A stretch of 64,000 bases of DNA from Aquiflexum balticum DSM 16537 (GCF_900176595.1 NZ_LT838813.1:4668001-4732000); one strand, 5' to 3'; positions 9,778 through 18,958 are shown, counted from the stretch's first letter. Translations and numbers: made by a program. Notes: generated by a model not told the origin, from the letters alone.

Positions 9778-12138
9778 TCACTCAGAACTCAGCGAATTGA
9801 CGGGATTGTTGATCGCGGCTTTGAAAGCCTGAAAACTGACAGTTATCAAGGCAATCAACAGTACTATTACAGCTGCTCCGGCAAAAATCCCCCAGCTAAG
9901 ATTTATTTTGAATGCATAATCCTGAAGCCAGGAATTGGATAGGTACCATGCCAAAGGGATAATGACTATGATTGATATGAGGACAAGTAATACGAAGTCC
10001 TTGACAATGAGATATAGAATGGAATTGATGGAGGCACCCAATACCTTTCTTACACCTATTTCTTTTTTACGGTTCTCAACAGTAAATGCAGCCAATCCGA
10101 ACAATCCCAAACAGGAAAGAAAAACGGCAATAACCCCAAAATACCTGGCGAGCTTTGAAACCCTTTGCTCTTGAAGGTAAAGCGTCTGAAAATCTTGATC
10201 CATAAAGCTGTAATCCATCTTTTGGGCCAATAGACCTTCAAATAATTCCGAAATGGAAGCAATGGTTTCAACTTGGTTTTCCCCCTCTATCCTGAGAATG
10301 ACTTTCTGCATAAAAGTATTATCGTATTTCAAGAATGCCGGCTTGACAGTCTCTTTTAGGGATTCAAAATGAAAGTTCTTCAATACTCCGATTACTTCTT
10401 TGTCTTCGCCCCAAAGATTGACAGTGGCCCCAATTGGGTTTTCCAGACCAATTACCTTGACGGCTTCCTCATTGAGGATTATTTTACTCTTTTCATCACC
10501 GAAATCAGGAGAAAAAGACCTCCCTGCGAGTAGTTCAAATTCCATGGTTTCGATCAAATCCATGTTGACAGTAATGTTCTCAAATTTGACCTGTTCATCT
10601 GGATTTTTACCTTCCCAAGTCAATCCAATCGTGGAACTCATCAAACCAATTAATGGATGGGAAAGGCTTGAAGCATTTTCCACTCCCTGAATTCTTTTTA
10701 CTTGATCCAGAAACAATTCCAGTTGAGCATTGGAAAGTGAGGAGGAACTCACCTGAAGTAAATTGGATTGGTTGTAGCCGAGGTTTTGATTTTGGATAAA
10801 AGACATCTGCCTCCCAATCACCAGGATTCCGATTATCAATAAAAGGGAAATGGAAAACTGAAATACTACCAATCCCTTCCTTGCCAATAGCTCGCCAAAA
10901 CTTCCTTTGATATTGCTTTTCAGAATCTGAACAGGTTTGAACTTAGAGAGATAAACAGCAGGATATATTCCCGCCATGAGACCGGTTACGATCCAAACGG
11001 CAGTCAACATCAGCATCAGACTCAGGTCAACATCCATTTTCAAGTCTTTCATGGATACTTGATTGAAAAATGGTTGGAGAAGTTTGGCACATATCAGCGC
11101 AGTAACCAAGGCCAAAAAAGTGAGCAATAAGGTTTCTACCATAAATTGAGTGAATAAACCCGCTCTGCTTGCACCCATCGATTTCTTTACCCCTATTTCC
11201 TTGACCCTGTTAATGGTTCTTGCTGTCGTCAAATTCATAAAGTTGATACAGGCAATCAACAAAATGAACAAGGCTATGCCTGAAAAAATCCAAACGTAAT
11301 TGATCCTTCCGCCGACAACTTTGCCATTTTCAAAGGTGCCATACAAATAGGTGTCCTCAAATGCCTGTACGAAAGGTGTTACATTACTTTCAGTTTTTCT
11401 GTCTTTTATAAAGTCCTTGATCTGTGAATTAAAAGCATCAACGTCTGTTCCTTCTCTCAGCAACAAAAATGTACCTGCATTGAAATTATCCCAATGGGCA
11501 CCATCGCCAAGCATGTTTTTGAAAAATGAAAATGATAAAAGGAATTCGGGTTTATCCACATCCAAGGATCCAAAATCCCGATATACCCCACTTACTATGA
11601 CATCATTTCCGAATTCAAAAACCGACCATTTCAGGGTTTTGCCCAAAGCTTCTTTGGAGGAACCGAAAATATTTTTGGCGGTAGTCTCTGATAGGACCAC
11701 GCTGTTGATGTCATTTAGAGCCTGACTTTTATCTCCAGCCAAAAATTCAACATTGAAGACATCCAGGTATTCCTGATCTACAAACAAGCCATCAGCCAAT
11801 TGAACGTCACCTTCACTTTCAAAAGAAACATCCTCGATAAAAGGAGAATAGGCAATTGCCTTTTCAACTTGGGACAGTTCGGTTCGCATTGCTTCCGCCA
11901 TTTCGGCCGGTGTAATGCCTATGGTAACCATACCTGTAGAATTATCATGATTGGTGAATACTGCATAAATCCGATCCCCAAGGTCATGATATCGATTAAC
12001 ACTCAGTTCATCTTTTACCCACATCATGATAAGAATCACAGTGGTGAGTCCCAATGTAAGTCCAAGGAGATTGATCCCGAAAGTCATCCGGTGCTTCTTG
12101 AAATTTCTAAAAGCGATTTTGAGGTAGTTGGTTAACAT
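9778..12138 (-). CDS. Two-domain FtsX/MacB-type ABC transporter permease, 786 aa
   Basis: First permease of the efflux operon, directly after the ATPase gene in transcription order. It starts MLTNYLKIAFRNFKKHRMT. The first FtsX domain (about 285-420) carries IGVKKSMGA and the second (about 665-785) carries IGVRKVLGA; a MacB-like periplasmic core precedes each. The C-terminus INNPVNSLSSE resembles NPVNSLTDE of the neighbouring permease, which shows that the genes arose by duplication. It should sit in the inner membrane and pair with the adaptor encoded at 13625-14890. Confidence 0.9.
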   Translation of the reverse strand: MLTNYLKIAFRNFKKHRMTFGINLLGLTLGLTTVILIMMWVKDELSVNRYHDLGDRIYAVFTNHDNSTGMVTIGITPAEMAEAMRTELSQVEKAIAYSPFIEDVSFESEGDVQLADGLFVDQEYLDVFNVEFLAGDKSQALNDINSVVLSETTAKNIFGSSKEALGKTLKWSVFEFGNDVIVSGVYRDFGSLDVDKPEFLLSFSFFKNMLGDGAHWDNFNAGTFLLLREGTDVDAFNSQIKDFIKDRKTESNVTPFVQAFEDTYLYGTFENGKVVGGRINYVWIFSGIALFILLIACINFMNLTTARTINRVKEIGVKKSMGASRAGLFTQFMVETLLLTFLALVTALICAKLLQPFFNQVSMKDLKMDVDLSLMLMLTAVWIVTGLMAGIYPAVYLSKFKPVQILKSNIKGSFGELLARKGLVVFQFSISLLLIIGILVIGRQMSFIQNQNLGYNQSNLLQVSSSSLSNAQLELFLDQVKRIQGVENASSLSHPLIGLMSSTIGLTWEGKNPDEQVKFENITVNMDLIETMEFELLAGRSFSPDFGDEKSKIILNEEAVKVIGLENPIGATVNLWGEDKEVIGVLKNFHFESLKETVKPAFLKYDNTFMQKVILRIEGENQVETIASISELFEGLLAQKMDYSFMDQDFQTLYLQEQRVSKLARYFGVIAVFLSCLGLFGLAAFTVENRKKEIGVRKVLGASINSILYLIVKDFVLLVLISIIVIIPLAWYLSNSWLQDYAFKINLSWGIFAGAAVIVLLIALITVSFQAFKAAINNPVNSLSSE

Positions 12139-12195
12139 AGATGTAGGAGTTCCTTAGTTTTAAAAAAATATAGTTGTAAACAGACCAGTGTCAGT

Positions 12196-12238
12196 TGACA
12201 GATGCTAACATCCGTCATCCGACATCGGACATCTGTCA
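12196..12238. repeat. Inverted-repeat block of CATCCG/CCGATG units inside the efflux operon
   Basis: TGACAGATG at 12196-12204 pairs with CATCTGTCA at 12230-12238; between them are reversed copies of the CCGATG repeat family (CATCCGTCATCCGACATCGG). It lies between the ATPase gene and the first permease gene, so in the mRNA it could form a stem-loop that tunes relative expression. It is one member of the dispersed family seen at many places in this window. Confidence 0.5.
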
Positions 12239-12243
12239 GTTTT

Positions 12244-12942
12244 TCAAATATGAAACTGCTCCCTAATATTCTCTGTCACTACTTTTCCGTCAAACAGATT
12301 GATAATGCGGTGTGCATAATTGGCATCATGCGGAGAGTGGGTTACCATCACGATGGTAGTTCCCTCATTGTTCAGTTCCTCCAAAAGACGCATCACTTCT
12401 TCGCCATTGGCAGAATCCAGGTTACCGGTAGGTTCATCGGCGAGTATGACAGCTGGTTTGGCCACAATGGCCCTGGCAATTGCCACCCTTTGCTGCTGAC
12501 CACCGGAAAGTTGTTGCGGAAAGTGGTCTTTTCGATGCATAATCCCCATTCTGGTAAGGACTTCTTCTACCCTTCTTTTTCGCTCATCTGCAGGGGTTTT
12601 TAAGTACAAGAGTGGCAATTCCACATTTTCATAACAGGTAAGTTCGTCAATCAGATTGAAACTCTGGAATACAAAGCCAATATTCCCCTTTCTGAGTTGT
12701 GAACGTTGTCTTTCGGAGAATTTTGCCACCTCTTTTTCCATGAAGTAATATTCACCGGAATCAGGGTTGTCCAATAAGCCAATGATATTGAGCAAGGTGG
12801 ATTTGCCACATCCTGAAGGGCCCATGATAGCTACAAATTCGCCTTTTTTGATTTCGATCTGAATTTCATCCAAAGCGGTAGTCTCTACTTCCTCAGTGGT
12901 ATAGAGCTTTTTAAGATTGACTGTTTTGATGATGTTTTGCAT
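12244..12942 (-). CDS. ABC transporter ATP-binding protein, MacB/LolD-type, 232 aa
   Basis: Cytoplasmic ATPase of the efflux system. Walker A is GPSGCGKST (residues 41-49), the Q-loop glutamine is Q93, the signature is LSGGQ (145-149) and Walker B is ILADE (166-170) followed by PTGNLD and the switch histidine in VTHSP. This PTGNLD form is typical of the MacB/LolD/FtsE branch that works with FtsX-type permeases. Length is normal. It is the only ATPase in the cluster, so it probably serves all three downstream permeases. The start MQNIIKTVNL is well placed. Confidence 0.95.
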   Translation of the reverse strand: MQNIIKTVNLKKLYTTEEVETTALDEIQIEIKKGEFVAIMGPSGCGKSTLLNIIGLLDNPDSGEYYFMEKEVAKFSERQRSQLRKGNIGFVFQSFNLIDELTCYENVELPLLYLKTPADERKRRVEEVLTRMGIMHRKDHFPQQLSGGQQQRVAIARAIVAKPAVILADEPTGNLDSANGEEVMRLLEELNNEGTTIVMVTHSPHDANYAHRIINLFDGKVVTENIREQFHI

Positions 12943-12955
12943 GTTGTAATTGTTT

Positions 12956-13076
12956 GATGACCGATGACCGATGTCCGATGACCGATGTTGGAAATCGGAA
13001 TGCTTGATTTAGGTATTGTTTAATTAATTGATTTTTGATAAATGATTGAGAGCCAATGTTGGATGACCGATGATTG
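12956..13076. repeat. CCGATG tandem repeat block, left flank of the four-helix-bundle gene
   Basis: Degenerate head-to-tail units of TGACCGATG/TGTCCGATG at 12956-12991, with another copy (GGATGACCGATG) near 13061-13072. The opposite flank of the small gene at 13109-13462 carries the same motif in inverted orientation (about 13586-13620). Confidence 0.6.
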
Positions 13077-13108
13077 TAAACTGATTTTGGGTTTCACAGA
13101 ATAAATTT

Positions 13109-13462
13109 TTATTTGATTTTTGATTTGAAGGAATTCATCATGTTCATGAGATAAAAGGCTTCGTCATACAATATTTTAAATTCACTTTCATTTATATATC
13201 TTCTTCTTTTGGACTTATGCAAGCATGTGACTACTTCAGCAAGAGACCTGATAGCGTACCCTAAGAACCTATTGAATTCCAGATTTGACTGACCAATAGA
13301 ACCTTCCGAAATGTTTAAGGCAATAGAATCGGAAGCCTTCCTAATCTGGGAAATGAGATTGAACTTTTCCTCATTTGGAAATTTTGAACTCATTTCAAAT
13401 ACCTCCTCTCCAAAATCCATGGCCTTTTGCCAAATGGTCAGTTTTTCAAATTTAAATTTCAT
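13109..13462 (-). CDS. Four-helix-bundle protein (23S rRNA intervening-sequence protein family), 117 aa
   Basis: The sequence matches the small family first found in intervening sequences of 23S rRNA genes: it starts MKFKFEKLTIWQKAMDFGEEV, then SKFPNEEKFNLISQIRKASDSIALNISEGS, and ends in a basic helix with YLMNMMNSFKSK. It should fold as four helices and pentamerise. The molecular role is unknown; relatives include the Avd accessory protein of diversity-generating retroelements, but no reverse transcriptase is present here. It interrupts the adaptor-ATPase gene pair of an efflux operon, and inverted CCGATG repeat blocks lie on both sides, so it may have arrived as a small cassette. Confidence 0.88.
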   Translation of the reverse strand: MKFKFEKLTIWQKAMDFGEEVFEMSSKFPNEEKFNLISQIRKASDSIALNISEGSIGQSNLEFNRFLGYAIRSLAEVVTCLHKSKRRRYINESEFKILYDEAFYLMNMMNSFKSKIK

Positions 13463-13585
13463 GATTTCTATGGTTTAGGTTTAGAATTTTATTTAATCCA
13501 AAATACCAAAACCAAATCAATGAAAATAAAATACGATAAAACTTAACCGTTTATTTAACTATCTATCCTTCCTCCTTTATTGAAA

Positions 13586-13620
13586 CCCAACATCGGTCAT
13601 CCGTCATCTGACATCTGACA
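13586..13620. repeat. CCGATG repeat block in inverted orientation, right flank
   Basis: Reads CCCAACATCGGTCATCC followed by two CATCTGACA units. It is the reverse complement in style of the block at 12956-13076, so the four-helix-bundle gene is bracketed by inverted copies. Confidence 0.55.
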
Positions 13621-13624
13621 AACC

Positions 13625-14890
13625 CTATTTCAAATTCAACACCTCATTCTTCCCAAAATTCTCATAGCCGGAGACAATCACTTTTTCTCCGATTTCAAGC
13701 CCTTCGATCACTTCGTAGAATTCAGGGTTTTTTCGACCAAGACGGATGTTTCGTTTTTCTGCTTTGCCGGTCTGTTGGTCTACCACAAATACCCAATTCC
13801 CTCCGGTATCTTTATAAAAGCCCCCTGTTGGCAACAGAACTGCCTGATTGCTTTCACCCAATTCCAATCTGATCCTTACAGTCTGACCTCTTCGGATTCC
13901 CGAAGGTGCCTCATCTGTGAAAAACATATCCACCTCAAACCTTCCCGCGGCCACAGTAGGATAGATTTTACCGATTTCCAATTCATAGTTGCCACCTGAA
14001 AATGAAAATGTCCCTTTCAATCCTGTGTAAATCCTTGGAAGATACAGTTCATCTATTTGTACCCTGACTTTGAACTTATCCAGAATATCTATCTGTCCGT
14101 ATCTTTCTCCGGCACTAATGGATTGTCCAACTTCGATTTGCTCCGTGGAAAGCTGCCCCGTAATCGGTGCCCTTACAGCAAGGTTGTCCAAAATCTGACC
14201 TACTCCATCCAGGGATTGATTCATCCTTCTTTCAGAATCAGCCAGTTGCCTTTTTTGGGCCACACGTGAAATAGAATCATTGCGGTAGGCTGCATAAGTC
14301 AATTTTCTTCGTTTGACATTGTATTCATATTGTTCTTTGACTTCTTCAAATTCCCTGTCTGAAACCAACTTCTTTTCATGAAGCTCTTTGAACCTTTCAT
14401 ATTGGGGCTTCAGCAGGCTGATCTGATAATCGATCTCTGCAAGTTGACCTTGCTGACTGAGGTCATTCTGATCCAATTGCAACCGGACTTGCCTGAGATT
14501 ATTGATCTGGAAATACAAACCGGACTCTCTTTCCATTACTTCCAATTGCAGCTTACTGTTGGAAAGCAACAATATGGTATCACCGGCATTGACGAACGCT
14601 CCTGATTCTCGCACAATTCTGGCAATATTACCGCCTTCAAGTGCATCAAGAAAAAAAACTTCACCGGGTTCTATGTTTCCGCTTACGGGTATATAATCTG
14701 TGAATTCTCCTTCCTTGACTGTAGCGATAGTGATGCGTTCCATATTGACATTCATGGAAGACCTGGAATCAGCAAAAAGCAATTGGTATACGACAAATCC
14801 TATCAGTAACGTTCCTCCTGCGATCATCGCTATGAACTTTGGTGTCCAGGTCTTTTTTTCAATCTTTCTATCCATGGTGATATTTTCCAT
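13625..14890 (-). CDS. HlyD/MacA-type periplasmic adaptor of an efflux system, 421 aa
   Basis: Membrane-fusion protein. One N-terminal membrane helix lies at about residues 19-37. A first half-lipoyl strand segment (VSGNIEPGEVFFLDALEGG) leads into a long alpha-helical hairpin (about 105-225, coiled-coil like), then the second half-lipoyl segment (VRAPITGQLSTEQIEVGQSISAG), a beta-barrel and a membrane-proximal domain ending in a VIVSGYENFG stretch. It bridges the inner-membrane permeases to an outer-membrane channel, which is not encoded here. It is the first gene of the minus-strand operon, divergent from the regulator gene at 15508. The start ATG at 14890 is used; MDRKIEKK 15 bases downstream is an alternative. 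Confidence 0.9.
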   Translation of the reverse strand: MENITMDRKIEKKTWTPKFIAMIAGGTLLIGFVVYQLLFADSRSSMNVNMERITIATVKEGEFTDYIPVSGNIEPGEVFFLDALEGGNIARIVRESGAFVNAGDTILLLSNSKLQLEVMERESGLYFQINNLRQVRLQLDQNDLSQQGQLAEIDYQISLLKPQYERFKELHEKKLVSDREFEEVKEQYEYNVKRRKLTYAAYRNDSISRVAQKRQLADSERRMNQSLDGVGQILDNLAVRAPITGQLSTEQIEVGQSISAGERYGQIDILDKFKVRVQIDELYLPRIYTGLKGTFSFSGGNYELEIGKIYPTVAAGRFEVDMFFTDEAPSGIRRGQTVRIRLELGESNQAVLLPTGGFYKDTGGNWVFVVDQQTGKAEKRNIRLGRKNPEFYEVIEGLEIGEKVIVSGYENFGKNEVLNLK

Positions 14891-15507
14891 TTAATCGGTT
14901 GATCTGTTAATGCCAATTAATATGCCATGAGCAAAAGGGCCAAAAAAACCCAAAAAGGGCATCTTGGTTTTTGTTGCCAGATTTTTTCGAACAAAATTGT
15001 CCGCCAGCGACCAAAAAACAAGCGAATCAGTGCAGTCAGTCTTTTCAAAGTTTATAGCTATGAAATGAAAAAATGGCGTAATTTTAATCCATTGACCGAT
15101 TTTTGAAAAACATTGTCCGATTGTATCATTTCGGTACAAGGTTTGGGTAAAAGAAGGAGAAAGGATGTACAAAGTACTAAGTACAATGTACCAAGTACGA
15201 GTTTAGAATTCGGAAGCAAATAGAGAAAAGGAAAAAGGGATGAAGGAGTGACAGTTGCTTTGTCAGATGACCGATGACCGATGTTGGGGAATATGGAGTG
15301 GAAAAGTAGGAAGGAGCGGGTTTCTGTCTTGATACCCCAATTCTCGAGACAGACTTTGGTTCTTAGTTCTTGGATCGTGATTCTTAATTCTCGCTTCTCG
15401 CTTCTCGGTTCTCGCTTCTTGATTCTTGGTTCTAGCCTCTCGCTTCTCGCTTCTCAAATCTCACGTCTTATGTCTCATATCTCACGTCTCACGTCTCACG
15501 TCTATAA
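14891..15507. other. Divergent control region with dispersed repeats
   Basis: About 617 bases between the divergent adaptor gene and the regulator gene, and the likely place for promoters of both. It contains a CCGATG block (about 15263-15290) and a long low-complexity tract (about 15330-15500) of CTTCTCG, TTCTTGG and TCTCACGTC units running almost up to the regulator start codon. A 93-codon minus frame at 14891-15172 shows no recognisable protein. I could not assign a sigma54 or Bacteroidota -33/-7 promoter with confidence. Confidence 0.5.
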
Positions 15508-16896
15508 ATGAAAGAACAAAAAAGCGGAAAAATTCTGATTGTCGATGATAATGAGGATTTATTAAAAGCAGCCAAAATATTTTTAAAGCGGCATTTTGGT
15601 CAGGTGGATACCGAAACAAATCCAAGTTTACTACCGATACTGATCGTGAACGAACAGTACGATGTCATCATGTTGGACATGAACTTTACCAAAGATGTCA
15701 GTAGCGGACAAGAGGGATTTTATTGGCTGGATAGGATTCTGGAATTGGACTCTTCAGCAGTGGTGGTACTGATCACTGCATATGGAGATGTCAGCACTGC
15801 GGTGAAAGCCATAAAGGAAGGTGCAACTGACTTTGTGTTAAAGCCTTGGGAAAATGAGAAGCTACTGGCCACCCTGAATTCTGCCCTCCAACTCCGCCAA
15901 TCCAAACTGGAAATATCTGAACTGAAAAATCAAAAACAGCAGCTCTATCAGGATATAGACAGTAAATTCAAGGATATTATTGGCCAAAGTGCCCCTATGT
16001 TAAAAGTTTTTGAAACCATTGAACGGGTGGCAGCCACCGATGCCAATGTTCTGATATTGGGTGAAAATGGAACCGGTAAAGAGCTGATAGCTCGTGCCAT
16101 CCACCGCTATTCGAAACGACACAGAGAGGCTTTTGTCGGCGTGGATTTGGGATCAATTACAAGCACCTTGTTTGAAAGTGAACTTTTCGGCCACAAAAGA
16201 GGGTCTTTTACAGATGCCAAAGAAGATAGGGCAGGCAGATTCGAACAGGCAAATAAAGGAACTCTGTTTTTGGATGAAATCGGAAATCTCCCCCTACCCC
16301 TGCAAGCCAAGCTGCTGGCCGTCCTCCAAAATAGGGAAGTTACACGTGTAGGTTCCAATAAAGTAACTCCTGTAAATATTCGCTTGATCTCAGCCACCAA
16401 TATGAATATCCATAATATGGTATATGACAACTCCTTCCGACAGGATTTGCTCTACAGGATCAATACCATAGAAATTACCCTGCCACCTCTCAGGGAAAGG
16501 CTGGACGATATCCCTTTGTTGGCCAACCATTTTATAGAAATCTACTCCAAAAAATACAACAAAGATATCCGAAAAGCAGGGGAAGCATTGATCAAAAGAA
16601 TGCAGAAATACCATTGGCCGGGAAATATCCGGGAACTGCAGCATAGTATTGAAAGGGCTGTAATTATGACCGCCCACAGTATCCTCCAACCCGAAGACCT
16701 GTTTATGCAGAAACAACTTGCTCCCGAAAAACAAGAGGAAATGGTCAGCCTGGATCATCTCAATATTGAGGATGTAGAAAAAATCCTGATCCGAAAAGCC
16801 CTTCAAAAACACAATGGGCATATTACAAGGGCAGCGGAAGAATTGGGTTTGACGCGTTCTTCCCTTTACAGAAGACTGGAAAGATATGGGCTTTAA
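15508..16896 (+). CDS. Sigma54-type (NtrC-family) response regulator, 462 aa
   Basis: Receiver domain at residues 8-125 with the acidic pair D13/D14 and phospho-acceptor D57 in VIMLDMNF. A sigma54-interaction AAA+ domain follows (about 155-385), with Walker A GENGTGKE (185-192), and a C-terminal Fis-type helix-turn-helix (AAEELGLTRSSLYRRLERYGL). The loop that contacts sigma54, usually GAFTGA, reads GSFTDA here (232-237). On phosphorylation it should activate transcription with RpoN. The kinase gene overlaps its 3' end by 11 bases, so the two are translated together. It is divergent from the efflux operon, which is its likely target. Confidence 0.93.
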   Translation: MKEQKSGKILIVDDNEDLLKAAKIFLKRHFGQVDTETNPSLLPILIVNEQYDVIMLDMNFTKDVSSGQEGFYWLDRILELDSSAVVVLITAYGDVSTAVKAIKEGATDFVLKPWENEKLLATLNSALQLRQSKLEISELKNQKQQLYQDIDSKFKDIIGQSAPMLKVFETIERVAATDANVLILGENGTGKELIARAIHRYSKRHREAFVGVDLGSITSTLFESELFGHKRGSFTDAKEDRAGRFEQANKGTLFLDEIGNLPLPLQAKLLAVLQNREVTRVGSNKVTPVNIRLISATNMNIHNMVYDNSFRQDLLYRINTIEITLPPLRERLDDIPLLANHFIEIYSKKYNKDIRKAGEALIKRMQKYHWPGNIRELQHSIERAVIMTAHSILQPEDLFMQKQLAPEKQEEMVSLDHLNIEDVEKILIRKALQKHNGHITRAAEELGLTRSSLYRRLERYGL

Positions 16897-18241
16897 ATCA
16901 TTTACTATTGGCATCATTATCAGAGTAATTCTGATTGTCGTAGTGGCCTATGTTGGTGTTTTCTTTTTTATGAAAAACCAATCCATGCTTCAGGGCATCT
17001 TGTTTTCTGTCATTGTATTATTCCTGACGTTCAACCTGATTTCTTTTGGAAACACTACCAATAGAAAAATCACACGGTTTTTGGAATCCATCCGCTATTC
17101 TGATTTTTCTTCCTCTTTCACCAAAGACAGTAAACTGGGCAGGTCTTTCAAGGAAATGAATATGTCTTTCAATGAAGTCATCGATGCATTCAAAAAGACG
17201 AGGGCTGAAAAAGAAGAACAGATGCTGTTTCTCCAGATTATGATTCAGCATATCAATACGGGAATATTATCTTTTGACAATAACGGAAAAATCGGTGTCA
17301 TCAACGGGGCCGCCAAACAATTGCTGCAGATTCCCCAATTCAAAGATATCAATGACCTGGGCAAACTTTCCAGAGAGCTACTCAGAAATGTGCTTCAGTT
17401 AAAACCCGGAGGTTCCTTTTCCATCAAAATCAATTCAGATCTTCACCTCAATGTGCAGTCTGCTTCCTTCAAGATGGAGGGGCATAGCTGGACCCTCTTG
17501 TCATTTCAGAATATCAAGTCAGAATTGCAGAAAAATGAGCTTCAGGCCTGGCAAAATCTGACCAGGGTACTACGCCATGAAATCATGAATTCCATGACTC
17601 CCATAGCAAGTCTGGCCAACTCACTGGGCACGATATTGGAAGAAGATATTCAGGAAAAAGAAAATGGGGTTCTGGAACTGGAAAAGGAAACCTATTTGGA
17701 CCTGTCTGAAGGATTGGAAACAATTTCAAAGAGAAGTGTGGGTCTGGTGGATTTTGTAAATGCTTACAGGGACTATACCAATATACCTCAACCCGATTTA
17801 AAACGCTTTTCCGTTCATGAACTTTTTGAAAATATCTGTGTCCTTTTAAAAGAAGAACTCCTGCTCCATGATATCAAGCTGATTCCAAAAATACAGCCCT
17901 CAGATCTGGAAATTATCGCCGATCAAAGTTTGGTTCAAATGATTCTGATCAACCTGATCAAAAATGCAAAAGAAGCCATGAGCGATGCAAAAAACAGAAC
18001 CATCTTACTTACGGCCGGAACTGACAACCAATCCGTCCCATATATTCAGGTCACTGACCATGGCGAGGGAATAGTACCTGAAGCAATCGAACGTATTTTT
18101 GTCCCATTCTTTACCACCAAAAAAACCGGCAGTGGCATAGGCTTGGCCATTTCCCGTCAGATTATGAACATGCATAAAGGAAGCCTGGATGTGGAGTCAG
18201 TGGTTGGGGAGAAGTCGGTGTTTACCTTGAGGTTTGGTTAG
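16886..18241 (+). CDS. Membrane sensor histidine kinase, 451 aa
   Basis: Two membrane helices (about 10-30 and 33-53) separated by only a few residues, so there is almost no periplasmic sensor. Next come a cytoplasmic linker helix and a PAS-like region (about 110-210, LQIMIQHINTGILSFDNNGKIGVING). The H-box is LRHEIMNSMTPI with H231, the N-box NLIKNAKEAM, the G1 box DHGEGI and the G2 box GSGIGLAISRQIM. This is the NtrB/AtoS-like layout that partners NtrC regulators, and it is encoded right after such a regulator with an 11-base overlap. It probably senses a membrane or cytoplasmic signal tied to the efflux operon. Confidence 0.92.
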   Translation: MGFKSFTIGIIIRVILIVVVAYVGVFFFMKNQSMLQGILFSVIVLFLTFNLISFGNTTNRKITRFLESIRYSDFSSSFTKDSKLGRSFKEMNMSFNEVIDAFKKTRAEKEEQMLFLQIMIQHINTGILSFDNNGKIGVINGAAKQLLQIPQFKDINDLGKLSRELLRNVLQLKPGGSFSIKINSDLHLNVQSASFKMEGHSWTLLSFQNIKSELQKNELQAWQNLTRVLRHEIMNSMTPIASLANSLGTILEEDIQEKENGVLELEKETYLDLSEGLETISKRSVGLVDFVNAYRDYTNIPQPDLKRFSVHELFENICVLLKEELLLHDIKLIPKIQPSDLEIIADQSLVQMILINLIKNAKEAMSDAKNRTILLTAGTDNQSVPYIQVTDHGEGIVPEAIERIFVPFFTTKKTGSGIGLAISRQIMNMHKGSLDVESVVGEKSVFTLRFG

Positions 18242-18406
18242 GTGGGGATTTTTGATTTTAGATCTTAGATCTTAGATTTTTGATTAAGATAAATGTTCGG
18301 AAGAAACATGAAAACCAAAAATAATGTAAATTCCGGATAGGATATTTGCAATTACATTGTCACAATTTTGTTATACTTTGACGGTCAAACAAAAATAACC
18401 TACACT

Positions 18407-18607
18407 ATGAAAACCGCTGGATTAATATTATTGATTTTAGGAGGCATTGGCACCGTGGTTTTTGGGATTCAGGCCATGCAGGATTCAGATAGCTTTAGTT
18501 TTTTGGGTATGGATATCGCAGTCAGCACAGCCAATTGGACACCTGTGATTATTAGCGCCGTCCTTTTGGTTATCGGTTTGGTCATGACTTCCCGAGGTAA
18601 AAAATAG
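18407..18607 (+). CDS. Small two-helix membrane protein, 66 aa (DUF3185-like)
   Basis: The start is ATG at 18407 (MKTAGLILLILGG); an upstream frame from 18368 was trimmed because the membrane helix begins at this Met. Two hydrophobic helices (about 3-22 and 42-60) enclose a short polar loop with DSDSFSFLGM, and the C-terminus is SRGKK. The pattern resembles DUF3185-type small inner-membrane proteins of unknown function. It is a single gene, about 165 bases after the kinase gene. Confidence 0.6.
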   Translation: MKTAGLILLILGGIGTVVFGIQAMQDSDSFSFLGMDIAVSTANWTPVIISAVLLVIGLVMTSRGKK

Positions 18608-18958
18608 ATTTTTAATGGATTTTCGGAAGGAAATTCATTATTTTCTTTTGCATTCCCGGTCTTGAAATTGCCTCTGATTTTTTGACCCCTGCTTTAGCTG
18701 AAATAAAAAAGTCCTCCAGCCTGCCTTGGCTTTAGCCAAATCACCCCCCATTCTTGAATTGATTGGAACGATCCAATTATTGGGATTTTGATATTGTGAA
18801 TTAAGGCTAAAATCATATTAATATATTTTTGGATGATATTTTGACCAAAAACAAGAAAGTGTGACAATACCAGTCACAGTTGAAAAATACCGTGTTTAGG
18901 GTATTTTTTGTCAAATTATAATCCCTTAGTTTAGTAAAATCAAAAAAATCAGGAAAAA
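18608..18958. other. Intergenic region with palindromes
   Basis: About 350 bases without a gene. It holds TTGGCTTTAGCCAA (about 18727-18740), a 14-base perfect palindrome of a kind often seen dispersed in Bacteroidota; GTGAC-N7-GTCAC at 18861-18877; and a hairpin AAAAATACC-N8-GGTATTTTT at 18883-18908 followed by T. The last could be a terminator or an operator. Confidence 0.45.
18883..18908. promoter_or_regulatory. Perfect 9-bp inverted repeat AAAAATACC/GGTATTTTT
   Basis: Arms at 18883-18891 and 18900-18908 with an 8-base loop GTGTTTAG. It lies upstream of the cas operon and downstream of the small minus-strand gene at 18959-19108, so it may be a bidirectional terminator or a regulator site. 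Only the symmetry is directly seen. Confidence 0.4.

Noticed and set aside
13109-13462. Avd accessory protein of a diversity-generating retroelement
   Set aside because: The fold is related, but no reverse transcriptase or template/variable repeat was seen nearby.
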